Below are positions 18,055-26,461 of a stretch of 64,000 nt of DNA, one piece after another (the first letter of the stretch is position 1; each line of letters starts with the position of its first letter). The position numbers were made by a program, and so were the translations under genes. This DNA is from JAHEJB01 sp041748175 (lineage in GTDB: Bacteria; Bacteroidota; Rhodothermia; Rhodothermales; Rubricoccaceae), in assembly GCA_041748175.1 (NCBI GenBank), contig JBGTDU010000044.1, positions 1 through 64,000 of the forward strand, read 5' to 3'. Below the pieces are notes generated by a model. That model was not told where the DNA came from. It was given only the letters and a program-made list of their open reading frames with translations, and made no database searches.

Positions 18055-18711
18055 CTAAAGCTCCGGAAAACCCGTTGCCTGGCCATCGCCCTGCGCCAGG
18101 CGGTTGAGCTCCTGGGCGTGTTCAACGCGAACGAAGAGATTCTTGAAGTGCTCAATGAGGTAGGCGACGCGCTCGTTCTCCGACAATATTTCGAGCAGCT
18201 CTTGCTTCTGTTCCACGTCCAAACCCGCGTTGCGGGCCACGACGAAGGACACCCACGGCACGTTTTCGTAATCCGCGAGTCGGATGTCTTCCCCCGCCAT
18301 CTCCAACAATTTGATGTGCAGGGTGATGACGCGCTCGCAGGACTTCCTGTCGACGTTCTCGGCGCCGTTGTCGATTGCGAAGGTGGCGACGTCGGCCGTG
18401 AGGTAGGGCTCATCGCGGAAGACCTCCACGATGCGAAAGCGCTCTTCGCCCGCCGCCACGATATCCAGGCGTCCGTCGTCGTAGCGATTCAGGACACGAC
18501 GAATCCGAACGGTACAACCAACGTCTGCGAAGTCTTCGTCCGTCGAATAGACGATTCCGAACGGGCGGTCCTCCGTCATGCACACCTGCACCATGGCGCG
18601 ATAGCGTGGTTCAAAAATGTGCAGCGGAACGGGCTCGTCGGGGTAGACTACGATGCCGAGTGGAAACAGTGGTAGGCGGTCGGAGAGAGTCATGCTGGGG
18701 CTAACGGGCAT
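18055..18711 (-). CDS. LON substrate-binding domain protein
   Basis: A 218-residue protein matching the N-terminal (substrate-binding) domain of Lon proteases, found alone in many bacteria. It opens with LPLFPLGIVVYPDEPVPLHIFEPRYRA, the standard start of this domain, and covers the full beta-rich part plus the helical tail. There is no ATPase or protease domain, so it is not Lon itself. Its function in cells is not well defined. The start at 18711 or the Met at 18693 both precede the domain. It is divergent from the symporter gene and upstream of the MBL-fold gene. Confidence 0.85.
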   Translation of the reverse strand: MPVSPSMTLSDRLPLFPLGIVVYPDEPVPLHIFEPRYRAMVQVCMTEDRPFGIVYSTDEDFADVGCTVRIRRVLNRYDDGRLDIVAAGEERFRIVEVFRDEPYLTADVATFAIDNGAENVDRKSCERVITLHIKLLEMAGEDIRLADYENVPWVSFVVARNAGLDVEQKQELLEILSENERVAYLIEHFKNLFVRVEHAQELNRLAQGDGQATGFPEL

Positions 18712-18909
18712 GCTACCGGATGGTTCGGGGCAGCGTTCTGTTGTCCAAAGTTGGAAGTTAGCGGCCGGCCATCAGCAGTCGGCTGCCGTAGTAGCTGGGT
18801 AGTTTAAGTCGCCATCCGCCGTCTGCGGTCTGGCGAATGCCGCACCAGGTCGCCGAAAACATCCGAGCAGGCTTAAATACCGCGCAGAAGGTATCCGGCG
18901 CTGCTATCC

Positions 18910-18944
18910 TCCGTCCTTCACCCTTCTGACCTTTCCATTCTCCC
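18910..18944. repeat. Heptad-repeat stretch E3 in front of the symporter start
   Basis: Units TTCACCC, TTCTGAC, CTTTCCA, TTCTCCC run in 7-base steps and end exactly at the symporter ATG at 18945. Further degenerate heptads (CCGTCTG, CGGTCTG) lie around 18822-18840. Weaker than the other elements because the spacer is divergent and only one side is flush. Confidence 0.5.
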
Positions 18945-20477
18945 ATGCACGTTGCCGACTGGATCGTCCTTGGCCTCTATATAGCCGTCATTGTCGCGAT
19001 CGGCTTGTGGGCCAACCGGCGGCAAACGGATACGGAGGCCTACTTCGTGGGCAACAGAAACGTGCGTTGGTGGGCGGCGGGGCTGTCGATCATCGCGACC
19101 TCATTCTCGGCCGCGTCGATCCTCGGGGTACCGGGCTATGCGTTCAGCGACGACATGTGGTACCTCCAGTACACGGTGGGGGATCTCCTCGCTGCTATCG
19201 TCGTCGCGCTGCTGTTCATTCCGTTCTTCCACAAAGTGAAGGGCCTCACGACGGCGTACGAATATCTGGAGGCCCGCTTCGATCTGAAGACCCGCCTTCT
19301 CGGGTCGTCGTTGTTCATCCTCACCGTCCTGCTGCGCGCCGGAACGCTCCTTTTCGGTGCCGCGCTCCTCTTCTCTGCCGTCGTCCCCACCGATCTGCTT
19401 CCGGGTCTAAATGGCGTGGAAGAAGCCGTTGTCATCTTCGGCGTGATCGCCATATTCTACACGGTCCTCGGAGGTATCTCGGCCGTCATCTGGACCGATG
19501 TGATCCAGTTTTCGATTATGAGCTTCGGCATCCTCGCCGCCATGGCCGTCGTGGTGATGGGGACGCCGGGTGGTTGGGAGAGCGCGTTCACGGAGGCGGC
19601 CGGTTTCGGAAAGCTGGATATCCTGCACGCGGAGGAGCCCATGGCCGGGAAGGGCATCATTACCGCCGTTTTCGGCTACGGACTGCTGGCCCTTTCGCTG
19701 TTCGGCACGAACCAGCAGCCGGTGCAACGGTACATGACGGTCCGGGAGCCTCGCGAGGCCCAGAAGGCGCTTCTGCTCGGCGCCGGGGCGGGAGCTATCG
19801 GTGTCCTGCTCTCCCTGCTGCTCGGTGCCTTCCTGTTCGTCTTCTACTCGCACTACCCCAACCTCCTTCCTGCAGACCTGACACCCGATCAGGTCATGCC
19901 CCACTTTGTCAACACACAGGTTCCCATCGTCCTTACGGGTGCCCTCGTCGCCGCCGTATTCGCCGCCGCGATGTCTAGCCTCGACTCGGCGCTAAACTCC
20001 CTCGCTGCCGCCCTCACCGTGGACTTTCTCGTGCGCTTCAGGCCCGAGGTTTCCGAGCGCCGTCGGCTCACGTTTGCGAAGGTGGTCGTGGTCGCGGCGG
20101 GTATCGTGGGAATCGCTATCGGCATCTATTCCTCGCGCACCGGGGCGCCGCTGATTGACCTCATTCTGGCTTTCATGGGATACTTCGCGGGCGGACTGCT
20201 GGGGCTCTTCCTGCTCGGAATTCTGACTCACCGCGCAAACGGCCACGGGGCGTTCGTCGGAGCAGTCATCGGGACGGTGGTTGTCTTGATGATCACCCAG
20301 AATGACTTCGGGCTGCCTCCGCTCTATACGTGGATGGGGATCGAGCCCATCCCCTTCATCTGGTCAACGGCTGTAGGACTCGGCGTCACGATGCTGGTAG
20401 GCTATCTCATTTCGCTTGCCGGACGCCCCGTTCCTCCGGAGCAGTTGGAAGCGACGACCGCCCGGTGGGCCGCGTAG
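18945..20477 (+). CDS. Sodium:solute symporter (SSS family)
   Basis: A 510-residue integral membrane protein with about 13 hydrophobic segments. It has the SSS signatures: the N-terminal RQTDTEAYFVGNR segment, then SIIATSFSAASILGVPGYAF, and the later MSSLDSALNSLAAALTVDF segment that includes part of the sodium site. It moves an organic solute with sodium across the inner membrane; the substrate cannot be told from sequence. The start codon follows a run of 7-bp repeats. The outer-membrane protein gene begins 25 bp after its stop, so the two may be co-transcribed and could supply one transport path; that link is inference. Confidence 0.85.
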   Translation: MHVADWIVLGLYIAVIVAIGLWANRRQTDTEAYFVGNRNVRWWAAGLSIIATSFSAASILGVPGYAFSDDMWYLQYTVGDLLAAIVVALLFIPFFHKVKGLTTAYEYLEARFDLKTRLLGSSLFILTVLLRAGTLLFGAALLFSAVVPTDLLPGLNGVEEAVVIFGVIAIFYTVLGGISAVIWTDVIQFSIMSFGILAAMAVVVMGTPGGWESAFTEAAGFGKLDILHAEEPMAGKGIITAVFGYGLLALSLFGTNQQPVQRYMTVREPREAQKALLLGAGAGAIGVLLSLLLGAFLFVFYSHYPNLLPADLTPDQVMPHFVNTQVPIVLTGALVAAVFAAAMSSLDSALNSLAAALTVDFLVRFRPEVSERRRLTFAKVVVVAAGIVGIAIGIYSSRTGAPLIDLILAFMGYFAGGLLGLFLLGILTHRANGHGAFVGAVIGTVVVLMITQNDFGLPPLYTWMGIEPIPFIWSTAVGLGVTMLVGYLISLAGRPVPPEQLEATTARWAA

Positions 20478-20502
20478 TTTCTCTAATCCTCGCGATTCTA
20501 AC

Positions 20503-21852
20503 GTGCTTAGAGCCTACACTCTCGTATTCCTGTTTGCCGGCAGCGCCGCGGCCACCGCGCAGCCCGTCGACTTCGGCTCAGCCGATGACCCGATGGAGCA
20601 ACCGAGGACGCTGCTGGCCGCGCCGAGACTGACCGGAGCGGCGTATCTCGGCCCGTCTTTCCTCAACGACACATGGAGGCTAGCCGGCGCGGCTTCGCTA
20701 GTCGGCCGAGCCGGACCGTGGAGTTTAGGCTTGGGCGGGAGCCTGCATCTCGGAACGGACGGGATCTACGAACCGGAAACCGACGAGACCTACGACATTG
20801 CCCGCCTCCTGCGCTACGTGCGCCACGATGCCACCGCCAGCCTTCCGGTTTACGCGCGCGTCGGCCCGACGACAAACGTGACCCTCGGTCGCGGACATCT
20901 TGTGCGCAGCTACCGCACCACCACCTCGATCGACGAGCGACGGATCGGGGCCGAGGTCGCCGTGGCGAGCTCCCGCTTCCGTTTCGGCGCGTTCACGGGG
21001 GATGTGCAAATGAACAATCTGGCGGGCGCTTTTGTCGAGATCGCGCCACTTTCTGGCTCGCGGATGCCTCTTGTTAAATCACTCCGGCTGGGTGGCGGCA
21101 TCGTCCACAGTTTTGCTGATTCGCTCGACGGCGTTGCAAAGCCTACCGCCATTCAGTTCGAGGCTTCGGCCCGCGTTTTCCAGTTCGGTGAGTTATCGGT
21201 AGCGCCGTTTGCGTCGTACGCCGAATTTCTAAAATATGGCCGCAGTCTCGGCGGCGGCCTGGATGTCGGCTCGGAAAACCTTATCGGTGCGGGGCGAACC
21301 AACATCCGGATTGCGCTTCTCTTCTCCGGGGATGGATTCGTTACGGGCTATTTCAACCCGTTCTACCAGGTCTCCAACGGCGGTGACCGCATCGTCACCG
21401 CGGATTCGTATCTGGATGCCGACACGCTCACGACGGAGCTTGCGGGCGTTCCGCTGAGTGAGGCAACCGGAGGCGTCGACCTGCTCACCGAAATCGAGCT
21501 CCTTGTCTTCCGCTCGTTCGAGATCGCCTACCACTTTCGTCGGCACTACGGCGACCAACGGCTCAGCGACTTCTCTCTCCGCATCGCTTCCCGACCTCGT
21601 TTCCTCGACGGGTTGCGGTTGGAATTCGGTATGGAACGGCAGGGCCTCGGCAGCTTCTTCTCGCTCTTCACGGGCCTCAAGGATCAGAACGCCCTCGTCT
21701 TCGACGTGGATTACCCACTCAACGGCTCCGCACACCTCTCCATCCGCTCGCGCTACGGCTACCGCCGACTGCCGGACGCCGAGGACGGAACGGGCCGCTA
21801 TATCGTGCAGCGAAGGTTCGAGCCGTTGGTGGGGGTGCGGTTGGTGTTCTGA
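20503..21852 (+). CDS. Predicted outer-membrane beta-barrel protein
   Basis: A 449-residue exported protein. The GTG at 20503 is chosen because it is followed directly by a signal peptide (LRAYTLVFLFAGSAAATAQ); an ATG at 20416 would overlap the symporter gene and add a charged leader. The rest is rich in alternating hydrophobic/polar strands and ends in phenylalanine (GVRLVF), typical of an outer-membrane barrel. No named family was recognised. It lies just downstream of the sodium symporter. Confidence 0.6.
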   Translation: MLRAYTLVFLFAGSAAATAQPVDFGSADDPMEQPRTLLAAPRLTGAAYLGPSFLNDTWRLAGAASLVGRAGPWSLGLGGSLHLGTDGIYEPETDETYDIARLLRYVRHDATASLPVYARVGPTTNVTLGRGHLVRSYRTTTSIDERRIGAEVAVASSRFRFGAFTGDVQMNNLAGAFVEIAPLSGSRMPLVKSLRLGGGIVHSFADSLDGVAKPTAIQFEASARVFQFGELSVAPFASYAEFLKYGRSLGGGLDVGSENLIGAGRTNIRIALLFSGDGFVTGYFNPFYQVSNGGDRIVTADSYLDADTLTTELAGVPLSEATGGVDLLTEIELLVFRSFEIAYHFRRHYGDQRLSDFSLRIASRPRFLDGLRLEFGMERQGLGSFFSLFTGLKDQNALVFDVDYPLNGSAHLSIRSRYGYRRLPDAEDGTGRYIVQRRFEPLVGVRLVF

Positions 21853-21917
21853 GTTTACATCTGCCGCCACTACCTTGCTCGCGACACCCCTATATCTTCA
21901 CTCTATTTATCCGCTTA

Positions 21918-23459
21918 ATGTTCACAAATCCTATTCAGGAACACCGGGCGATGACGCTCGCACTTGCCCGTGGGTTGAAATGGACACACGTCTATAATTG
22001 GCTTGTTGAATTCGGATACTTCCCCGAAAGCTATGTGCTCCCGCCGTGTTTTACCGTCAAGAAGCGACCCGCCAATCCTAAACTCTTTGCGAAAGTTCAA
22101 AAGAGTGGGAAGGAGCTAAAACTCTCTCCTCATGAGTGCTGTGGCGTACACTTCCCCAAATCGATTCTTACTGACAGAGAATTCGGCATCATTCATCCCG
22201 AACTCCACAATGATATAGCATACCACATTGCGCTGAACTGGAAAGCCGTTGTGGATGCCATGATCCCAAGTGACAGTGCTGTGACGTGCTACAGCTTTCC
22301 CGTTCCGGTCGATGCGAAGCATCCGGGAAGAGTCGGAAACCTCCGAAGTGGTCGACTAATCTACGAGTTTCTGTGGATGACCGAAGAAGACCTGGCCTCG
22401 GTCGCATACCAGTATGACTACATAGTCCGAGCTGACATCAAAAGCTTTTACCCGACTATTTATACGCATAGCATACCGTGGGCCCTGCATGGCAAGAGCT
22501 TTATTAGGAAGGGCGGCAATCGTTACGATTATCGCCTATTAGGAAATAGACTCGATCGCCTGTTTCAGTACTCGAACGACCAATGCACGAATGGAATTCC
22601 AATCGGACCTGTAGTATCTGACATCGTTGGTGAGATCATTGCGTCTGCAGTTGATAGAACTTTGACAAAGCTCGTCCGAGACGCCGGTATCGAATGTGAA
22701 ATGGTCAGGTTCAAGGACGACTACCGCATTTTAGTGAAGACCACAGAAGATGGCAGGAGGATTATCAAAATGCTCCAAGCGTCGCTAAAGGCCTACCACC
22801 TCGAACTAGGAGAAACGAAAACTTCTGTTCACGCACTTCCAGAGGGCTTATTTCGCCCCTGGGTGTCGAAGTACCACTCAATCCATCCTCGGAAGCGGCC
22901 CTCGTTCACTTGGAAGGAGTTTCGTGAACTCTATCTGGCGGTTCTTCGCATAGACGAAGAACATCCTGGCACCGGTGTAATTGATCGCTTCCTAGCCGAC
23001 ATAGTCTCGAAAAAGGGGCAGCTCAAGGTTCCACTGACTGAGCGGAATCTTCAAAAGGCCTTAAGCATGTTGCTGATGCTCGGAAAGAGGCGAATTAAGG
23101 CGTTTCCAAAGGTCATGGCGATCATTGAAGCAGTCGTGCGCGCGCCCTTTGGTGTGCGACACGTGAAGGAGATAGTTGAGTATCTCGATGTTTACCTGAA
23201 AGTTCTATCCGAGGACGAAGATCGGAGCAAGTACCTGATCTCGTGGGTAGCGTACTTCCTCGTTAGCAACAATCTGAAAGGACATCTTTCTACCAAGCCA
23301 AAATTCAAAGATCCAATTATCCGATCCGTCTTCAATAATCGAGGCTCAGTTTTCAAGTCGGCGGCTGACTTCACGCTCTTTGAAGGATGTAGGTCCGTGG
23401 GAAAGCGGATTTCAATGCTCGAACATCTAGACATTTTCAATCCACCCCTTCCGACGTAA
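21918..23459 (+). CDS. Defence-type (UG/Abi-like) reverse transcriptase
   Basis: A 513-residue RNA-directed DNA polymerase. The palm motifs are clear: RADIKSFYPTIYTHS with the first catalytic Asp at residue 173, NGIPIGPVVSDIVGEI from residue 225, and the F-K-D-D box with catalytic Asps 267 and 268, then LGETKTSV. The THSIPWALHGK segment after the first motif is characteristic of the 'unknown group'/abortive-infection reverse transcriptases used in phage defence rather than of retrons or group II introns. About 210 residues of helical C-terminus follow; no maturase, endonuclease, nitrilase or other recognised partner domain. The gene is markedly lower in G+C (29 and 28 of 60 at 22441 and 22681, against 35 of 60 at 19201), suggesting transfer. 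It stands alone. The exact DRT class is unresolved. Confidence 0.85.
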   Translation: MFTNPIQEHRAMTLALARGLKWTHVYNWLVEFGYFPESYVLPPCFTVKKRPANPKLFAKVQKSGKELKLSPHECCGVHFPKSILTDREFGIIHPELHNDIAYHIALNWKAVVDAMIPSDSAVTCYSFPVPVDAKHPGRVGNLRSGRLIYEFLWMTEEDLASVAYQYDYIVRADIKSFYPTIYTHSIPWALHGKSFIRKGGNRYDYRLLGNRLDRLFQYSNDQCTNGIPIGPVVSDIVGEIIASAVDRTLTKLVRDAGIECEMVRFKDDYRILVKTTEDGRRIIKMLQASLKAYHLELGETKTSVHALPEGLFRPWVSKYHSIHPRKRPSFTWKEFRELYLAVLRIDEEHPGTGVIDRFLADIVSKKGQLKVPLTERNLQKALSMLLMLGKRRIKAFPKVMAIIEAVVRAPFGVRHVKEIVEYLDVYLKVLSEDEDRSKYLISWVAYFLVSNNLKGHLSTKPKFKDPIIRSVFNNRGSVFKSAADFTLFEGCRSVGKRISMLEHLDIFNPPLPT

Positions 23460-23715
23460 GCTAAGAGTCCTAGTTCTAGCAATCGAACTTCAGCCAAGTG
23501 GCTGCGCGACCATTGCGGATATAGATGCACAAAGCCCACTTCATCGTTTTTCGTGTCCAATTTCCGGGCGATGGGCTTGACTACGCGTAGCCTTAGCACC
23601 TCCGAAAAACTTGTCATCGCGAGCGAGCAAAGCGAGCGCGGCGATCTCAGATAGGCGACCAAGTTCATTCTCGGCAAGATTGCCACCTCCCGCGCAACGG
23701 GACTCACAATTACGG
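23460..23715. other. Spacer downstream of the reverse transcriptase
   Basis: 256 bp with no supported gene. It contains a REP-like segment (next entry). Such a spacer beside a defence reverse transcriptase could encode a non-coding RNA, but I see no definite structure. Confidence 0.5.
23604..23648. repeat. REP-like dispersed repeat
   Basis: The sequence contains GTCATCGCGAGCGAGC, AAAGCGAGCG and GGCGATCTC, a word pattern (TCATtGCGAG...GCGAAGC...GCaATCTC) I recall from intergenic repeats in many genomes. It lies between the reverse transcriptase and the nadA fragment. Confidence 0.5.
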
Positions 23716-23890
23716 CTAACGCACCCCCTCGCTCATCTCCAGCCTACGCTCGATGGGCCTTAGCGCATGCAGCCGTAGCGAGTCCTCCATCTCGATAGTT
23801 GGCTTTTCGCATTCGAGACAGAGGTAGAGCTTCTCGAGTGTGTTGAGCTTCATGTGCGGGCAGTCGTTGCAGGCGCAGCCGTTGTCGGGC
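23716..23890 (-). pseudogene. Truncated duplicate of the nadA 3' end
   Basis: About 175 bp match the last 58 codons of the intact nadA at 24776-24950 in order and orientation, including NDCPHMKLNTLEKLYLCLE and the final EMSE-x-VR plus stop. Many third-position differences show it is not a recent copy. Homology stops abruptly near 23890, after which the frame has no NadA character. It cannot make a working quinolinate synthase. With nadA it brackets the DUF433/DUF5615 pair. Confidence 0.8.
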
Positions 23891-23997
23891 CAGGCGGCGG
23901 TACATGGTTCAACATCCTTTCCTACCAGTCCTCCCGGCACACTGCCAACCGCTATCTTGACTGGGCTACAGCCCTTCCCGGCTGCCGCTTGTGCGTG

Positions 23998-24025
23998 CTT
24001 TCCCTCCCTTTGCCTCCCTTGACCC
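23998..24025. repeat. Short heptad-like stretch before the DUF433 gene
   Basis: Units CTTTCCC, TCCCTTT, GCCTCCC, TTGACCC are in 7-base steps about 33 bp before the DUF433 start. One-sided and short, so only a possible relative of elements E1-E7. Confidence 0.35.
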
Positions 24026-24057
24026 GAAAGACCCTCAAACATAATTATCCTCCGGCC

Positions 24058-24294
24058 ATGGATTACCACGAGCGCATCACCATCGATCCAGGTATACGCA
24101 GCGGCAAGCCCTGCATCCGCGGTACACGCATCACTGTGGCCGACGTATTCGATTATCTCGGCGGTGGCATGACGATTCCACAGGTGTTGGATGATTTTCC
24201 TGACCTCACTGCCGAGGACATCCAGGCGTGCTTTGCGTTCGCCGCCGACCGTGACCGCCGTTTGAACGTCATCCCGCATGAAGCTGCTCTTTGA
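24058..24294 (+). CDS. DUF433 protein, probable antitoxin
   Basis: A 78-residue protein of the DUF433 family (ITIDPGIRSGKPCIRGTRITVADVF), a small winged-helix-like domain usually found in front of a PIN-like DUF5615 protein. The ATG at 24058 gives the standard family N-terminus. It overlaps the next gene by 17 bp, so the two are translated together. The usual reading is a type II toxin-antitoxin-like pair with this as the DNA-binding antitoxin. The pair sits between the nadA fragment and intact nadA. Confidence 0.85.
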   Translation: MDYHERITIDPGIRSGKPCIRGTRITVADVFDYLGGGMTIPQVLDDFPDLTAEDIQACFAFAADRDRRLNVIPHEAAL

Positions 24295-24610
24295 CGAGAA
24301 TCTCTCGCCAAAGCTGCCTCGGTCGCTGGCCAGACGCTTTCCCGGCAGTGTGCATGTCCGCGAGTGTGGCTTGCTCGGCAAGACCGACGAGGCTGTAAGG
24401 GAGTACGCGCGCGCCGACGGCTTCACCATCGTATCGAAGGATTCCGACTTTCAGCAGCGAAGTCTGCTTTACGGCCATCCTCCCAAACTCGTCTGGCTGC
24501 GCATCGGCAACTGCACCAGACAGCAACTCTTTCATCTCATCACGAGTCACGAGCAGGATATTCACGCGCTCGACGCGGATGCTCTCGAGTCCGTTCTCGT
24601 CTTGTCGTAG
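24278..24610 (+). CDS. DUF5615 PIN-like protein, probable toxin
   Basis: A 110-residue protein of the DUF5615 (PIN-like) family. It begins KLLFDENLSPKLPRSL, with the acidic DEN triplet at the start, and has TIVSKDSDFQQR in the middle with the second acidic cluster, followed by PKLVWLRIGNC. These match the metal-binding acidic residues of PIN-like nucleases, so RNA cleavage is likely but not shown. It overlaps the DUF433 gene by 17 bp and is in the usual antitoxin-toxin order. Length is typical and it looks intact. Confidence 0.85.
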   Translation: MKLLFDENLSPKLPRSLARRFPGSVHVRECGLLGKTDEAVREYARADGFTIVSKDSDFQQRSLLYGHPPKLVWLRIGNCTRQQLFHLITSHEQDIHALDADALESVLVLS

Positions 24611-24717
24611 CAACGTAGTCGGCGTCCGCGAGGCAGTGCCGGCTGGAGGTGGCCTAGCGCAGCGAAGTCGGAGGGTTTGAATTGAATTGGCAAGAATCCC
24701 CACCACGCCTGCGGCGC

Positions 24718-24750
24718 GGAGCCCTCCCCGCCTTCGCGAGGACGGGCTCT
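24718..24750. repeat. REP-like palindrome beside nadA
   Basis: GAGCCC and GGGCTC arms enclose an inner CCCCGCCTTCGCGAGG part that can also pair. It lies just past the nadA stop (minus strand) and could serve as its terminator stem, though no clear T-run follows. The inner words resemble the hairpin at 49713-49728. Confidence 0.55.
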
Positions 24751-24775
24751 TGGGCAAGGGGCGGTTTGATTAACC

Positions 24776-25858
24776 CTACCGCACCTCCTCGCTCATCTCC
24801 AGCATCCGCTGGATCGGCCTGAGCGCGCGAAGCCTCAACGACTCCTCCATTTCGATGGTTGGCTTCTCGTATTCGAGGCAGAGGTAAAGCTTTTCGAGTG
24901 TGTTGAGTTTCATGTGCGGGCAGTCGTTGCAGCCGCAGCCGTTATCGGGCGGCGCCGGGATGAACGTCTTGCCGGGGTTGTCCTTCTGCATCTGGTGGAG
25001 GATGCCCGTCTCTGTCGCCACGATGAACTCCGTGGCCGGGTTCTCGCTCGCAAAGCGCCGGATGGATGACGTGGAGCCCACATGATCGGCAAGGCGGAGA
25101 ACCGGTTCCTCACACTCCGGGTGGGCAAGAACGGGCGCGTTCGGATGCCGTGCTTTCAGACGCACGAGTGCCTGCTCCGAAAAAATTTCGTGGACGATGC
25201 AGGAGCCGTCCCACAGCACCATATCGCGGCCCGTCTCCTTGATCAACCACCGTCCTAAGTTCCTGTCTGGCGCAAAGATAATCGGTTGATCTGTCGGGAT
25301 CTGTTCGACAAGATGCCGGGCATTGGACGACGTGCAAATAATGTCTGTCTGCGCCTTGATCGCCGCCGAACAGTTGATGTACGAAATCACGATGTGATCG
25401 GGATGCTTCGCGCGGAACGCCGCGAACTCATCGGGCGGGCACGAGTCGGCGAGCGAGCATCCGGCGTTGAGATCCGGAAGAATGACCTTCTTCTCTGGGC
25501 TCAGAATCTTGGCCGTCTCCGCCATGAAATGCACGCCCGCGAACACGATTATGTCGGCATCGGTTTTGGCGGCTTCGCGGCTCAATCCCAGCGAATCCCC
25601 TACGTAATCCGCCACATCCTGCATGTCGGGTTCCTGGTAGTAGTGCGCTAGGAGGACGGCGTTCTTCTCCTTCTTCAGCCGCTCGATCTCTCCAAACAGA
25701 TCAAGCGTGGGATCGACGGGCATTTGGACGAAGCCGGTTACGGCAATCCGTGCATTGTCGAGAACGGGAAGGACGAGGGCGTCCAAGGGCATGACGGCGT
25801 GATAGATCGGCGGGACGATACGCCCGGTGGTGGATTGGGATTCACAGCCGTCCGGCAT
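24776..25858 (-). CDS. nadA: Quinolinate synthase NadA
   Basis: A 360-residue cytoplasmic [4Fe-4S] enzyme that condenses iminoaspartate with dihydroxyacetone phosphate to quinolinate in de novo NAD synthesis. Family motifs present: LAHYYQEPDMQDVADYVGDSL, FAGVHFMAETAKIL, then PDLNAGCSLADSCP with a cluster cysteine, APDRNLGRWL, HPECEEPV, and the C-terminal NGCGCNDCPHMKLN with further cysteines. The N-terminus is a little long; the Met at 25792 is a possible later start. No nadB or nadC is in the window. A broken duplicate of its 3' end lies 1.06 kb away. Confidence 0.93.
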   Translation of the reverse strand: MPDGCESQSTTGRIVPPIYHAVMPLDALVLPVLDNARIAVTGFVQMPVDPTLDLFGEIERLKKEKNAVLLAHYYQEPDMQDVADYVGDSLGLSREAAKTDADIIVFAGVHFMAETAKILSPEKKVILPDLNAGCSLADSCPPDEFAAFRAKHPDHIVISYINCSAAIKAQTDIICTSSNARHLVEQIPTDQPIIFAPDRNLGRWLIKETGRDMVLWDGSCIVHEIFSEQALVRLKARHPNAPVLAHPECEEPVLRLADHVGSTSSIRRFASENPATEFIVATETGILHQMQKDNPGKTFIPAPPDNGCGCNDCPHMKLNTLEKLYLCLEYEKPTIEMEESLRLRALRPIQRMLEMSEEVR

Positions 25859-25926
25859 GGGAATTACATTATCGGATTACTATCCTCGAAAACTGCGTAG
25901 CTTTCTCCGCACGCTCTGGAAAATCT

Positions 25927-26136
25927 ATGGAAGCCACTTTGTCCAAAACCGACGTTCTCAAAGCTATTCAGGAATTGCCGGATGGCGACGTTAGCATTGA
26001 TGATGCTGTCATGCGGCTCATTTTGTTAAATGATGTGCGGACCGGGCTCGATCAAATGATATCGGGGGAAGACTTGCTGACGCAAGACGAAGTTGAGGAC
26101 GAGTTTGAGGCAAAGCTTGGAACGCGAAGCGCCTAA
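25927..26136 (+). CDS. Small antitoxin-like protein
   Basis: A 69-residue acidic protein (KTDVLKAIQELPDGDVSIDDAVMRLILLNDVRTGLDQ). It is the size and composition of antitoxins that precede ParE/RelE toxins, with the QDEVEDEFEAKLG tail expected to wrap around the toxin. It is immediately followed, in the same frame after its TAA, by a ParE-like toxin sequence. No clear DNA-binding motif is visible. Confidence 0.7.
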   Translation: MEATLSKTDVLKAIQELPDGDVSIDDAVMRLILLNDVRTGLDQMISGEDLLTQDEVEDEFEAKLGTRSA

Positions 26137-26190
26137 CTTGCGGCTTCCGTCATCTGGACACCGCTCGCGCACAACCGCGCTAAAGCAATT

Positions 26191-26445
26191 GTGGCCCACT
26201 ACGCTGAGCTTGCTCCGCGCTATGCGGATGTCGTTGCGGTGGGCCTCTACAAAGCGACGAGGCGATTGGAGGTTTTTCCGCACTCTGGTCGCGTTTTATC
26301 TGAACAACAGGACGAAGCAATCCGCGAGGTGATCTGGAATTCCTATCGCATCGTTTACCACGTAGATCGGAATGCCGAGCGTGTACACGTATTAACGGTT
26401 ATTCACGAACGCCAGCAACTGCCGACCGGTTTGGAGAACCTCTGA
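26191..26445 (+). CDS. ParE/RelE-like toxin, N-terminus without a normal start
   Basis: The visible part (HYAELAPRYADVVAVGLYKATRRLEVFPHSGRVL...REVIWNSYRIVYHV) matches ParE/RelE toxins. Homology begins upstream of the GTG at 26191: the same frame reads SVIWTPLAHNRAKAI from about 26146, the usual first strand and helix. That frame opens only after the antitoxin's TAA at 26134 and has no ATG, GTG or TTG before 26191. Starting at GTG would delete the first strand. The toxin is therefore either decayed, started from a rare codon such as the CTT/ATC region, or made by readthrough. Coordinates given use the GTG. Confidence 0.65.
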   Translation: MAHYAELAPRYADVVAVGLYKATRRLEVFPHSGRVLSEQQDEAIREVIWNSYRIVYHVDRNAERVHVLTVIHERQQLPTGLENL

Positions 26446-26461
26446 CGGCGCGCCTGTTTGG

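Noticed and set aside
21853..21917. Retron-type RNA gene upstream of the reverse transcriptase
   Set aside because: Only 65 bp, no msr/msd-like inverted repeats, and the RT motifs are UG/Abi-like, not retron-like.
23192..23707. Minus-strand frame at the end of the reverse transcriptase
   Set aside because: Half is antisense to the RT and half is a translated REP-like repeat.
23716..24429. 237-codon minus-strand frame ending in NadA-like sequence
   Set aside because: Only the last 58 codons match NadA; the rest is antisense to the DUF433 gene and spacer.
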